A stretch of DNA of 64,000 nt from positions 7,386,001 to 7,450,000 of the forward strand of contig CM034112.1 of NCBI GenBank assembly GCA_019914945.1, given 5' to 3'. Each line of letters starts with the position of its first letter. Within the stretch, counting starts at the first letter, position 1. Under the pieces are notes generated by a model, which saw only the letters and a list, made by a program, of their open reading frames with translations, searched no databases and had not been told where the DNA came from. Of the stretch, positions 51,644-63,683 are shown one piece after another. The DNA is from Typha latifolia (taxonomy: Eukaryota; Streptophyta; Magnoliopsida; Poales; Typhaceae). The translations under genes were made by a program, and so were the position numbers.

Positions 51644-53801
51644 CAATTAGTTTAGCTTAGTTAATTTAATATATTTAAGTTATACAAATTAAATATAATT
51701 GTATCATAGTTAGTATATAATTCTAATTATATCATGTTTAGCAAAATACCTGCAATATAAATTATTATTTTAATCCTAAGTAGGTAATAGTAATTATTAG
51801 AGTTATGTACGTATATTCTTACATAATTAATTGCAGTAACTTAATTCTTATTTTCTTAATTATCAAAGAGAATAATAGACAGATAAAATATATTCTAAAT
51901 ACACAATTAAATAATATAATTATGATTAATAAATAACAAAAACAAATATAGAAATGGAGAGTACATAATTACAATAAGAAACTATTCTTTTGTCGGGTTA
52001 ATTTTAATTGATAGAAAGACTGACATATTTGTTGTAAATAATTTCAGATCCCGACCCCCCTATTCAAGACCCTATGGACCTACCTATTGAGGCCTGATTG
52101 TTATCGTAGCAGCATGAACGAGTGGTGGTTTGGTATTTGCAGTAGTGTGAGTAGTCTTATCCCTTAGACGCATTTCTCAAATTAGGTTATATTATATATT
52201 TATGTACATGCATGTTTTGGCCTCTAGCATGATTATATGATTTTATCTAGAGATGATTACAGTCGAGCATATTTTATCATGCATTATATTATGCTGATTT
52301 GGGATATGAGTACATTGGTGATATATATATAGAGATGATTAGAGATGATTCTACTGTTATAATTGTATACTGAGTTAATCTGTAGCATGAGTATGCATGT
52401 AATAGATTAGCATGAGTATGCCTGTGTTGACGATATAGTTGGAGGCTACATTGCATCATTTTCTCTTGATTCCTATTCCACCTAAATTCATGTTATGCAC
52501 TGACTTGTTATCGTACTGGATATACGCATTTGATCTGACATTTAGAAGGAAAGCATGAAATGTGATTAATAGGATAGCTGATAGAAAGCATGTGGATACC
52601 CGAGTAGGCGCCAGGGTTAGGGGTGCCTGGGGTGATGATTATGGTCACTGATATGCGATATCTCGTGGCCCATGTCCGAGGTCAATTGAGTATGTGCGCT
52701 TAGACAATCGGACACATGCCGTTCGCCAGGGCATATGTGGCGAGTTATCCTCACGAAGTTTCTATCAACTATGTGGGGTGCCCGGTTTAGATGGAGGTTG
52801 ATACCCTTAGCGGATGGCAGGGTATGGTTATATTTGAGATACTCCTTGTCGATGGCAGAGTATGCTCGGAGCCTTCGGGCATGATCTTGAGACCGGGTAC
52901 CGGGTGTTGACTGTGGACAGTGGTCTAGTATGATGATATTATACCGGGATGTCGGTGATGATCGTGATGTTAAGAAATGCATATGATTTCATTATTATCT
53001 GACATACCTGATTATCGAGTGGTCAATATACATCATATATGATTGCATTTGATTTCATAACGTGGTCATGGTTGGCACGCATCATGTGTCATATTAGAAA
53101 GAGAATTATGATGATCATATGACGGGGTGACCTGTTTATTCATTGTCGAGGATTATGTATTCTTATCAGTTATGACATGTTATATATATTTCATTTATGT
53201 ATTATTGAAGATACATTTATTTACTCATTCATGACATGTTGCTCTTTCTGATTCATATTATCCAGTACTTGATTTACTCTCTGTATGGCATTACTGATTC
53301 AGGGTAAGGTCTATTCACTAAGCCTTTAGCTCATGACTCTCTTTGTTTTCTCCTTTCCCAAAAACCCAGGTGAACGAGAGGAACAGGATTCTCCATTAGA
53401 GGTCTTGCCGGTGAGTGAGGAGTAGAGTGTGATTAGTGTTATATGCCAGATGAGTTATCTTATCTAATATATCAGTAGACCTTCTCCAAAGTGTACCTAT
53501 ATCCTTGTCTTATAATTTAGTAGGTGACTTTGTACTTGTATAATTATGCATATACCTTTGTTACGTATATGTAGTTATGAAAAGCTCTTGATGATGTGTT
53601 ATGGCCTATGTGGGGCCTAGGTAGGGTTATTTGTATGATGTTGACAGTTAGACTTGAGTTATTCTCGGTCTAGATATTATGGATAAAATTATGATGTTGC
53701 TACAGGTTTATTTGATTGTTAGTATCCAACCAAATGGTCTGGTGCTACGCACGTGCCATATGGGCTCGTGCCATGCACGTGTTTAGGATTTGGGTGTCAT
53801 A
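50923..53801 (+). mobile_element. 3' LTR-T of the Tekay element
   Basis: It begins TGTAATAACCC and ends GGGTGTCATA (the CA end has become TA) before the GGTAC target duplication. A run of 19 A at about 50945-50963 and a hairpin at 50965-50998 lie near its start. CT-rich and TTC-rich tracts follow, then (TA)n at about 51604-51640. Most of the sequence is nearly identical to the 5' LTR. Confidence 0.88.
50965..50998 (+). repeat. Perfect 15-bp hairpin near the LTR-T start
   Basis: CACTGCATGGCACGA (50965-50979) and its exact complement (50984-50998) are separated by the 4-base loop CAGC. The equivalent site in the minus-strand LTR-T (about 14399-14433) also has 15-bp arms, but both arms have changed together to ACTACATGG. 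Confidence 0.85.
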
Positions 53802-53806
53802 GGTAC

Positions 53807-54431
53807 CGGCTAAGATATCCATGAATGCTTATTCTGGCACAAGCGCCCCGAAGACCATACGGGTGGACGGACTAGTTTAGAAACAATGTGTGTGCCTCCT
53901 CATCAGCACACAAAGCACACAATTTCTTCGACAAGCCACTTGTGCGGAGAATTAGACTTGAGGTGGAACCCACCATTAGCCTCAAGGTGACTATCGACGA
54001 TGGCACCAAACTCCGAGCTGACAGCATATGTAGAAGCATCTCCATTCGAGTGCAAGGCCACAACTTAATTGTGGATTTGTATCCATTGGCTCTTCAAAGA
54101 GCAGATGTTGTCTTGGGTACCCAATGGCTTCAGAGCCTTGGTCAAGTGACCTTTGGCTTCTCATAAATGTGGCTCACTTTTCGGTGAGACAGACGGGTTG
54201 TACAACTTGACGAGGTTCGGACGTAACTAAGCCCACGCTCCAGCCATTGATTGGACCTCCTCGAGTTGGTGAGCCATTGTACTTCCTCCAGATTTCAACG
54301 ACCAAACCTTAGACCCTTCCTAGCTCAAGTACACGTGATGATTTGGAGCTTATGTTGACTAACTTTGCTGCCCTATTTGAGGTCGATCATACGATTGAGA
54401 TCATTCCAAGGGCAGAACCAACCAACATTCG
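53807..54431 (+). pseudogene. Reina-like protease relic, host of the Tekay element (right part)
   Basis: The text reads KISMNAYSGTSAPKTIRVDG, stops, then a protease region in which the catalytic Asp motif is degraded (only HNFFDKPLVRRIRLE is left), followed by VDLYPLALQRADVVLGTQWL near the end. It continues the relic interrupted at 36673 and runs into an LTR-T fragment at 54432. Confidence 0.72.
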
Positions 54432-54620
54432 TATAACAACCAATCCCTAAAATAATAATAGTAATAATAATAATAATAAAGATTAAAAAAATAAATAATA
54501 AAAAATAATAATAATTTTTTTGCATGGCGCGACGTGGCCGGCCACATTCCATGCTGGGGTGGCACGAGCTGAGGGTGCCACGCACCCCCAGCCGTCGGCC
54601 CGACCAACTAGAGCCAGCTA

Positions 54621-54667
<47 letters not shown>

Positions 54668-55580
54668 CCCTCTTGCTGACGCTGACCTACTGCCACCATC
54701 GTCGTCGCCATCATCACCGTCGCCGCCATCGCCGTCGCGTCGTCGCCATCGGTATGCATGTGCTAACTAAATGGTTAGAGACTATATTGCATCATTTTTC
54801 TCTTGATTCTTGTTCCACCTAAATTCATGTTATGCATTAACTTATTATCATACTGGATATACCTAAGTGGGCGTGAGGGTTAGACGCGCTGGGTCGATGA
54901 TTGATCGCTCGACATAATCGTGGTCCTATGGTCTTACGTCCGAGGTTATTAGTCTATGTGCGCAGTAGACATTCGAACACATGTCGTTCATCAGGGTATG
55001 GTTCTATCAGCTAGAAAGGTGCCCAGTCCGAATGGATGCTGATACCCTAGCGGGTGGCAGGGTATGGTTATATTTGAGATACTCCTTGCGGGTAGTCGAG
55101 TATGCTCTAAGCCTTCGAGCATGATGTTGAGACCAGGTACTGGGTGTTGACTGTACATAGTGGTCTAGTATGATGATGACATAGAAAGATGACATTGATG
55201 ACTGAGATGATGAGAAATACATATAATTTCATTATCATCTGATTATATGATTATTGAGTGGTCAATATACATCATATATGGTTGCATTTGATATCATAGC
55301 ATGGTCATGATCGGCATGCATCATGTGTCATATTTGAGAGAGAGTTATGATGATAGTATGACATGGAGATTTGTTTATTCATTGTCGAGGATTATATATT
55401 TTTATTAGTTATGACATATTATCTACTTTAATTTATGTATTATTAAGGAACATTCATATACTCATTCATGACATGATGCTCTTTCTGATTCATATTATTC
55501 AATATATGATTTACTCTCTGTTTGGCATCACTAATTCAGGGTAAGGTCTATTTACTTAGCCTTTTGCTCATGACTCTCTT
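54432..55580 (+). mobile_element. LTR-T fragment with internal deletion
   Basis: It starts TATAACAACC, has TGCATGGCGCGACGTGG near the start, a (TC)n tract at 54623-54662, then jumps at about 54752 to the 3' two thirds (GTATGCATGTGCTAAC and onward). It stops at GACTCTCTTTTGTG, before the LTR end. About 1.3 kb of the middle and the last 450 bp are missing. Confidence 0.7.
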
Positions 55581-55647
55581 TTGTGAAGTCCCGGCAACGC
55601 TAGAACGGCGCCGTCGTTATTGCTGTTTTTAGTTTTTCAAAGGCTGA

Positions 55648-56463
55648 ATGTTAAGCTCTGATACCAAATGATAGGCTCTGATACCAATGATAAGCTCTGA
55701 TACCAATTGATAAGATCTAGAACCAAAGACAGGCTACGCAACGATTCCTTCAAAATCTAGATGTATTACAGGAATCAATCTGCGTGACCGTAGGAAAGTA
55801 TTCGTCAAATATTCTTCGATATTCATAAAATAACAACACTAAATGGGTTAGATCCGTATCTTCCTAATCTACAACTTTTGAATTTATACCCTTCGCAGAT
55901 GATGGTGGTGACGAGTGGAGTGGATGTTAGGGTTATGGATGGGTATGCAGATGAAGGTGGATTGTGGATGTGATTTAGAGATATAGACGAAGGGAACAAA
56001 GTGGTCGAGATCCCAAAGAAAAGTGGTGGCTCAACAGTCGAGGGATATTAGAAGTTAGGAGAAACCTTGCCAACGATAAAGATGTAAGGATGGTGAAGAG
56101 GGAGGAGGGAGAAGTCTAGAGAGAACATAGGAGGCAAGAAATCAATAATCCAATTCTATAATGAAATTGGCTGCCATCAACATATTTATAGAGGCTAACC
56201 AACAAGTCCTAAAACAATATAAAACCCTAATTCTAGAGGATCCTCGTCGATTGCATTCGAATGCGCCTGATCGCATTCGAATGCACTAAAACACGTTCTT
56301 TGTAAGTGCGAACGCGATGAAGGCGTTCGAACTCGCCCGACCGCGTTTGAACGCACAATATGCGTTCTCTGTATTTGCGAACCTGATGCAGGCGTTCACA
56401 AGGGTGTTCAAACGGGACCCCTCCGGTGTTCGAACATGACCTGCAGGAATTTTATTTTAATGA
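55648..56463 (-). mobile_element. LTR-R, minus strand, with triple PBS array
   Basis: TTCGAA and decayed words lie at about 56255-56440, TATAAAT near 56184-56190, and the 3' end carries three TGGTATCAGAGC copies (55666-55655, 55686-55675, 55705-55694; spacing 20 and 19 bp). The first ~45 bp of U3 are missing at 56463, where the next LTR's internal start joins. Confidence 0.78.
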
Positions 56464-56482
56464 AAAGGTCTGAAGTTCGCCT

Positions 56483-59168
56483 ACTCTGATACTAATTTGT
56501 TAAGCTCTGATACCACTTGATAGGGTTCTTGTATCAAAAGATCGGCTACAGAATAATTTCTTAAGATATGAATTTATTGAAGAAAGTAGTCCGCGCAAAC
56601 GTAGGAAAATATTCGTCAAATATTCTTCGGTAATCAAAACATTACGAAACCTATTGGTTAGATCGATAACTTCCTAATCTACAACTTTCGTATTTTTGCC
56701 CTTCGCAGAGTCGAACTGCAACTACGATGAAAACATGAAATAACGTGGGTGATGGTGGTGGTGACGGGTGGAGTGGATGTTAGGATTATGGATAGGTTTA
56801 GAGATGATGGTGGATGGTGGGTGTGATTAAAGGATATAGACGAAGAGAACAAAGTGATTGAGATCCCAAAGAAGAGGGTGGCTCAACACTCGAGGGAGAT
56901 TAGAAGTTAAGAGAAACATTGCCAATGGTAGAGGTGGAAGGATGGTGAAGAAGGAGAAGGGAGATTAGGGTAGATAGATGATAGAGAGGAAAGAAATCAA
57001 TATTTCAATAGCATAATGAAGTTGGCTACCATCCACATATTTATAGAGGATAGCCAACATGTCCTAAAACAATATGTAACCCTAATTCTAGAGGATTCTC
57101 ACTGATCGCGTTCGAATGCGCCCGATCGCGTTCGAACGCACAAAAGATGTTCTATGTATGTGCGAACGCGATGCAGGCATTCGAATGCGGGCGTTCGAAC
57201 TCGCTTGACCGTGTTCGAATGCACAATATGTATTCTCTGTATTTGCGAACCTGATGCAGGCGTTCGCAAGGGCGTTCGAACTCTACCCCTCCTACGTTCG
57301 GACGTGACCTACAGGAATTTTATTTTAATGAAAATAAATATCTAATGCAATAAGAAAAGATCCTATCTTAGTGTATCACAATAGTAGTATATGGACTCAT
57401 TTGAGGCTCGTCTCTTGCTGGTCCTGAGGAAGATATGCCAAATTATTCACATATGGCAGCCTCACCATCGGCTGCATCGCTGGATTCAGCGGAGAACGAA
57501 CGCCATCAAGCCGCACATCTTTGTTTCCTTGCTTAAATTTCATCCACATGCTTCGAAAATCAAAAGTGATAGGTCTTCAGCTTTGTAACCATTGTGTGCT
57601 TAGGACAATGTCCGCTCCTTGCAACGCCAACAAATATAAGTCCACAATGATGTCATGTCCTTGCACTCTTATACCGACCCGGCGACACAAGCTCTCCGCC
57701 TTAAGCTTTGTGCCGTCTCCAATAGCAACGTCAAATCCTATGGTCGGTTCAGCATCCAAGCTCAATCTCCTCACTAATCTCTCTTCTAGAAAGTTGTGTT
57801 TACTCCCCAAATCGATGAGGATGTGCACACAATGCTTTCTAACGAGTCCGTCTTCCCGTAACGTCCTCGGCGTGGAAGTATACAAATATGCATGCATCGA
57901 TATTTCAACTTGGATATCTTCCTCCGCACCCTCCTCAACGGCTCATGGACCTCTAAACACTCTTCATCACCAACAACCTCATCATCCTCCTCGAGACCAT
58001 CGATGACCATCACACTCCCGATAAATTTGGAACACCGATGACCAGGGGTGAAACGTTCATCGCATCGAAAGCAAACGCCCTTCGCTCTTCGCTCCTCCAC
58101 CTGAGCAGGTGTGAGAGTTTGAACGGGGGTTCTTGTGCCTCCTCAAACATTAAAAGAAGGTCTCAAAGATGGTCATGGTCTAGTACTAGCAGCCACTGTC
58201 TTTGAACTCACAGAATTTCCAGTCGGCGTTCTAGGCGCAAACTACCCCATCTCGGTTGCCCCAACTTGTTTTCGCTGCCATCTTGAGAGTCTTATGCTTT
58301 TGCTCCATCCTCATGGCCTTCTCAAAGGCCTCCTTGTCGATGTCATATTCCTTTTTTTCAACCATTAATGGAGGTTTGAGGTTAACCTAGCTCTGATACC
58401 AATGATAGCCTATGGAACAATTCCTTCAAAATCTGGATTTATTGTAGGAAATAGTCCGCACAACCGAGGGAAAATATTTATAAAATATTATCCCTTAGTG
58501 AGAAAATTACAAAACTAAGTAGAATCAATTCGTATCTCGCTGATCTACAATTTTTGTATTTATTCCCTTCACAGATTCAAACTACAACTGGGACGAAATT
58601 ACGATTTAGTGCGGATGATGGGTGGTGATGGGTGGAGTGGATGTTACAGTTATGGATGATAATATAGATGAGGGTGGATGGTAGATGTTGTTTAAGTGAT
58701 AAAGACGAAGGGGAAGAAGTGGTCGAGATCCCAAGGTAGAGGGAGGACTCGACAGTCGAGGGAGATTAAAAGTTAGGAGAGACCTTGCCAATGGTAGAGG
58801 TGGTAGGTTGGTGAAAAGGGAGGAGGGAGATTATGGTAGAGAAGATAGAGAAAAGATAGGAGGCAAGAAACTAATAATCCAATAGCATAATGCTTTTGGC
58901 TGCCATCTACATCTTTATAGAGGCTAGCCAATAAGCGAAAATAACAATTATTAACCCTAATTCTAGAGGATTCCCGCCGATCGCGTTTGAACGCGCCTGA
59001 CCGCGTTCGAATGCGCATTTCACATTCTCTGTTTTTGCGAACCTGATGCAGGCGTTCGCAAAGCCGTTCGAACGCAACCTCTTTAGCATTCGAACGCAAC
59101 GTACAAGAAATTTATTTTAATGAAAATAAATAACTAATGCAATAAGAAAAGACCCTAACTAAGTGTAC
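56483..59168 (-). mobile_element. Deleted Reina-like element: LTR, gag/protease relic, LTR
   Basis: On the minus strand, in order: 5' LTR (59168 to about 58402, with TTCGAA words at 58980-59100), primer-binding site (58401-58390), an internal relic (58389-57378), then a 3' LTR (57377 to about 56483, starting TGATACACTAAG, with TTCGAA words at 57105-57300). The 3' LTR end has two primer-binding copies (56515-56504; degenerate 56494-56483). All of RT, RNase H and integrase are missing. The short piece 56464-56482 resembles the internal start after the 5' LTR, indicating a tandem LTR arrangement with the preceding copy. Confidence 0.75.
57577..58160 (-). pseudogene. Reina-like gag knuckle and protease relic
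   Basis: The minus strand encodes a CCHC knuckle CFRCDERFTPGHRC (about 58078-58037), an acidic spacer, then after a frame change the protease: LIDLGSKHNFLEERLVRRL, with the catalytic Thr/Ser of the D-T/S-G triad changed to Leu, and ADIVLSTQWLQS near 57580. A gag fragment lies at 58160-58330. RT does not follow. Confidence 0.77.
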
Positions 59169-59169
59169 C

Positions 59170-59756
59170 ATTGCCTTACAGGGATAAAAGCCTTTTGTGC
59201 CTCCAATATAAGATCTGAAATAAATGGTTTCATCCTTGCAACAAGTGGTTTAGAGATGATTTTGTATATTGTATTACACAGCCCAGTAAGATTATAATCA
59301 TTAATGATCATCGGGAATCCTTCTTCTTGATAAGAACTATGATAGTCTTATTGATGCTATCGTCTAGAGTACAGGTTGTGAAGAACCTTGTGATAGCTCG
59401 ATAGACAGCATGCCTCAAATCAAGCTAGAATAGTTGGTAAAATTGGGCCGTCAAGCCATCTCGATCGGGAACCTTGTTCAGATTTAAGCTCTTCACAATG
59501 GCTAAGCACCATTGGGAATTCTTAGGAGAGCACTCCGGTTCTGGTTTTTGAGTCTCTGATAGACACAACGTCTGAAGTCTTGAAGATATTACAGAAGTGG
59601 GTGATGGAAGTATTTTTGGATGAGAGGCTAATCATATATCAAGTTATCATCGTCACCAATAAATGGAGAATATCCTTCCTCCTCTTACGATAAGTAGCGG
59701 TGGAGTGAAAAAAATTTGTTGTTGCGATCACCAAGGTAGAGTCAAACCAAATAAAC
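59170..59756 (-). pseudogene. LINE reverse-transcriptase fragment
   Basis: The minus strand, in shifting frames, gives a segment before the RT core (NNFFHSTATYRKRKEDIL), then GSRSRWLDG/FTTCTLDDSINKTIIVLIKK, then NDYNLTGLCNTIYKIISKPL and a following FIPVRQ. The sequence of motifs (SINxTxIxLIxKK, then LCNxIYKIISK, then AFxPxRQ) is that of RT blocks 1-3 of plant L1-type LINEs. The YADD catalytic block and both ends are absent. It is a short 5'-truncated or broken relic between an LTR-R and an LTR-T. Confidence 0.72.
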
Positions 59757-62307
59757 CTGATAACATATGAATATGTAAGTCCACAACAATATACACCAGA
59801 CCACTACATAATCTAGTAGGGCCCACATAGTCTACGACAAACCGTCAAGATACAACTAAAATAAATTAATAAATTAATACACTATATATGACATGTATTA
59901 TATAAATTATCGTCTAATACAATAAAGTGTAAATATAGCAAACAACGATACAACTCAATTTCTATACAAATTATCATTTATACTGTCTAGCACATATAGC
60001 TCACATCATCATTCTAAAATATCTTCTCAGGATATCTCATGTCGCTATCAGGTACCACACATCTGAGGGAGTTAGAAAAAAAATAAAAAGAGTCATGAGC
60101 ATAAGGCTCAATAAATAGACCTTACCCCGAATCAGTGATGCCAAACAAAGAGTAAATTATGTACTAGATAATATGAAATATATAGAAGTATTATGTCATG
60201 AATAAGTATATGAATATATCATCAATACTATATAAATAAAATGTAGATATCATGTCCTAACTGATCAAAGCATATAATTCTCGACAATGTATAAGAAATC
60301 TCCATGTCATACCATCACAAAACTCTCTCAAATATGACATATATAATGCATGCCGACCATAACTATGCTATGATATCAAATGCAACTACATATGATGCCT
60401 ATTGACCACTCGATAATCAGGTACATCAAATAATAATGAAATCATATGCATTTCTCAATATCTCAATCATTAATATCATCTTTGAATTTCATCATCATAC
60501 TACACCACTATGCACAGTCAACACCCGGTGCCCGATCTCAACATCCTGCCCATAAGCTCAAAGCATACCCTATCATATTCTAAGGGTATCTCAGTCATAA
60601 TCATACCCTGCCATACGCTAAGGGTATATCAAAATCCATCCAAATCGGGTACCCCATTAGTTAATAGAAATCACATGAGAGTAACTCACCACATGCATGG
60701 CTTGATGAATGGCAAGTGTTCGATTGTCTGTGCGCACAAACTCAGCTGACCTCGAACATAGGCCACAAGATATCGCATATTAGCGACCATAATCATCACT
60801 CCACGCACCTTTAACCTTGGCGCCTACTCGGGTACCCTCATATTTTTTCTATTAACTTTCCTATCAAAGAGATTTATGCATTTCCTTCTATATTGTAGAG
60901 CATATGCATATATTCAGTACCATAACAAATCATGTATATCAAGAATTTAGGTAGTAAGGAAGTCAAGAGGAAAATAATACAATATAGTCTCCAATCATAT
61001 ATCTAACACATGCATATTCCTGCTAGTCTATCACATGCATACTCATACTAGAGATCATCTCAACATAAAGTCATAATAGTATAATCATCTCCAATCATCT
61101 CTATATGTCATCAGCATACTCATATCCCATTAGTCTAATCAAATGCATGATAAAATAAGCTCGACTGATATTATCTCTAGATAATGTCATATAATCATAC
61201 TGGAGGCCAAAACATACATATATATAATTATATAATATATCATAATTTAAGAATGACGTCTAGGGGATAATACTGCTCACTTCTGATCAGAAGACACGTA
61301 TCCCTCACATCTGTCATCGCTAGCAGGGTCCATGGGGTCTCAAATAAGGGGTTCGGGGTCTAAATATATTTAAGTAGCATTAAGTTAGTCGTTTATCCAA
61401 TTAGAATTAATTCAAGTAAAATATAAAGGTTTATTAGGTTTAGAGTCACTTCTTTTATTTTTGATTACATAACTAGATCTACATTATAAATACGATTCAA
61501 ATGCTATAATTATACTATTATCATAAAATATTAGTTATAATATTTGAAGAAAGATCTATTTCTTTTTATATAAAATATTCTAAATATATAATTATAAAAT
61601 AAAAGCTATATAATTATAAATAAGATATAAGTGTAGACAAGATCTATTTTATAATTAATTTTATAATTCTTACTCTATCTTGATTAATCAAAAACTATAT
61701 AGTCTTTACTTAATTATACAAAATAATTAATTATTTGATTAATTAATTAATAAGACTAGTATCTTATTCTACACACAATAGTATATAATAAATTGTTAAA
61801 ATTACTTAAAATGTATATATTATGAATATTAGTACATAAATCTAATAATTATAATTTATAAAACTATCTATTAATCTAATAGAAATATAAATAAATAAAT
61901 AGAAGTATTACCTATATCTATGTGTAATAGTTTATAAACTAATTAATCATTAATTATACTAATTATAATTAATAACAATCATATTAAAGAATATATATCA
62001 TTATTTAAATAATTAATATATAAATAATTTATTTGCAGTAATTAAGAAAGAAATACCTAAATGACATAAACAAAATAAAAAAAACAACACTGCCACGAGT
62101 GCTCGGCTGAGCCCAGCACTGTTGCAGAAAGAGAAAGAGAAGAAGGAGAAGAAGCTGAGGAAGAAGAAGAAAGGAAGAAGAAAGAAGAAGAAGAAAAGAA
62201 GAGAAGAAGAGAAGAAAGAGAGAAGGGGACTAGGCCGGCAGGGGCCATTGCTGGCCAGCCAGCGGCCAGCCTCTCGTCAGCAACTCGGTTTTGGCAAACC
62301 TGAGAGT

Positions 62308-62340
<33 letters not shown>

Positions 62341-62694
62341 CTCACCTTGGTGGTGGTTGGTCGACGACAGCATGAGGGAAGAGAAAAAAAGAGAGTTCGA
62401 GAGAGAGAGGAGAGTGAGAGAGAGACTGAAAGAGAGAGGGAAGAGAAGAAAAAGAGAGAGAGACAGTGGTGGGCTGTTGGTAGCGATTGTGGGCCTCGCA
62501 GCACCCAGCTGGCCACCCAGCTGGTCGGGCCTATTGGCCAGCCCGACGGTTGGGTGCACGTGGCACACCCAAAACTAGCCACGACAAGTGAGAAATTTTT
62601 TCACCTACTGGGCTTAGCTTGGGCACGAGGCTGGCCACAATGTGGCTGGTCGCGTCACGCTCGAATAGATTTTTTTTAGGGCTGGGTTGTTACA
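59757..62694 (-). mobile_element. LTR-T, minus strand, nearly complete
   Basis: The minus strand starts TGTAACAACCCAGCCC at 62694, passes through the GC-rich block, (GA)n at about 62309-62340 and the GAAGAAG tract (62120-62225), then the AT-rich part, and ends truncated at about 59757 within the last ~100 bp. It belongs to the same subfamily as 174-1869. It lies within the end of another LTR that continues at 62695. No pol is attached. Confidence 0.75.
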
Positions 62695-63310
62695 AACCCC
62701 TAGCCAACATTAATTAGATCTTTCCCCTCGTATGTCGCTACCCTACTTCTTCTAGGAGCAACCCCCTTCTTCCCTCTTGTCTGATCTCTCCTCTAATCCC
62801 CAGTTCGTAACAACTTGGTATTAAAGCCAACGATCCTCAGACCATCATGGCTACAATTAGATCGAAGACAGCAAAGCAAACGAGGCGATCATCTCAAACA
62901 TCAGAGCAAGGCATGGAGACGGACTACACAGCTCCGTCAAGATTTCCATCTCCACTAAGCTCGCGAGGTTGGATGGAAGGTCGTCTCGATCTCTTGGAAA
63001 CCCCGGGCGCGATGTTACAACCGATGTTGGAGAACAAGGCGACCCTTGTGGACATGAACCAAAGTCATCTAGGGCGTACACCTAATCATATCAACGGTGG
63101 GGAAGGTAATCAACGTGGCACCCCACCTAGAAACACTGACGAAGAACCAGCCAAGGCTGCTACTTTTGTGGTTTCACCATCGGTTGCTACCAAACCAGAT
63201 CGTCGACCACCTCCTTGTGAACAATAACCTAGACCAGAGGAACGTTCGTTGCAGCAAGATAGTGTCCGGCAAGGACCGATCTTGTCGACAATTCCCAATT
63301 CACACACAGA
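62695..63310 (+). pseudogene. LTR end, primer-binding site and gag start of a further Ty3 element
   Basis: An LTR end (62695-62812) matches 10252-10372 in reverse. A mutated primer-binding site (TTGGTATTAAAGCC, about 62814-62827) follows, then an ORF from 62847 (MATIRSKTAKQTRRSSQ) of 126 codons, with Pro/Ser-rich gag-N-terminal composition and a stop at 63227. The frame continues weakly to about 63310. No knuckle, protease or RT is found before the window end. Confidence 0.65.
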
Positions 63311-63683
63311 GGTGTGTTAGGAGAATCTAGTAAAGAAACACGAAGTTCAAAAGTGATTCAGAACTTCTCTTATATTGTCTGCTTGTCATGTACGCACATA
63401 ACTTACTAGGTGTGGACCTAGCTCTGAATTAGATAGACTCGTATGTAATATTTGTGTTAAGGTGCATGTGGCATTGTTTTGGTGCTTACCGAGAATGCAA
63501 TACTGATTTTTTTTTCTTTTTGATTGGATTTCTTATTCATTCATTGATCTTTCTTGCACATACAGTCTTCCACAAGTTATATATCTTAATTTATATTAAA
63601 TATAAATTGTACAACATATTTCAAAGTGTTTTATATATACAAACTTTTCATTACATAAATTTGAACTTATACTATTTATTTTT
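63311..63683. other. No recognised feature
   Basis: This is AT-rich sequence with one hydrophobic chance ORF (63454-63720) that has no family motif. No LTR or RNA gene is seen. Confidence 0.4.

Larger units (their letters stand above)
36674..53801 (+). mobile_element. Tekay/Del-like Ty3 chromovirus, 17.1 kb including a nested copia element
   Basis: The element is flanked by GGTAC (36669-36673 and 53802-53806). It has LTRs of 2770 bp and 2879 bp, a tRNA-iMet primer-binding site, the first codons of gag, then a gap filled by a copia element, then the protease end, RT, RNase H, integrase and a chromodomain-like tail, and a polypurine tract. Gag and the front of protease were lost together with part of the nested element. 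The clade call rests on pol motifs and LTR length. Confidence 0.87.
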
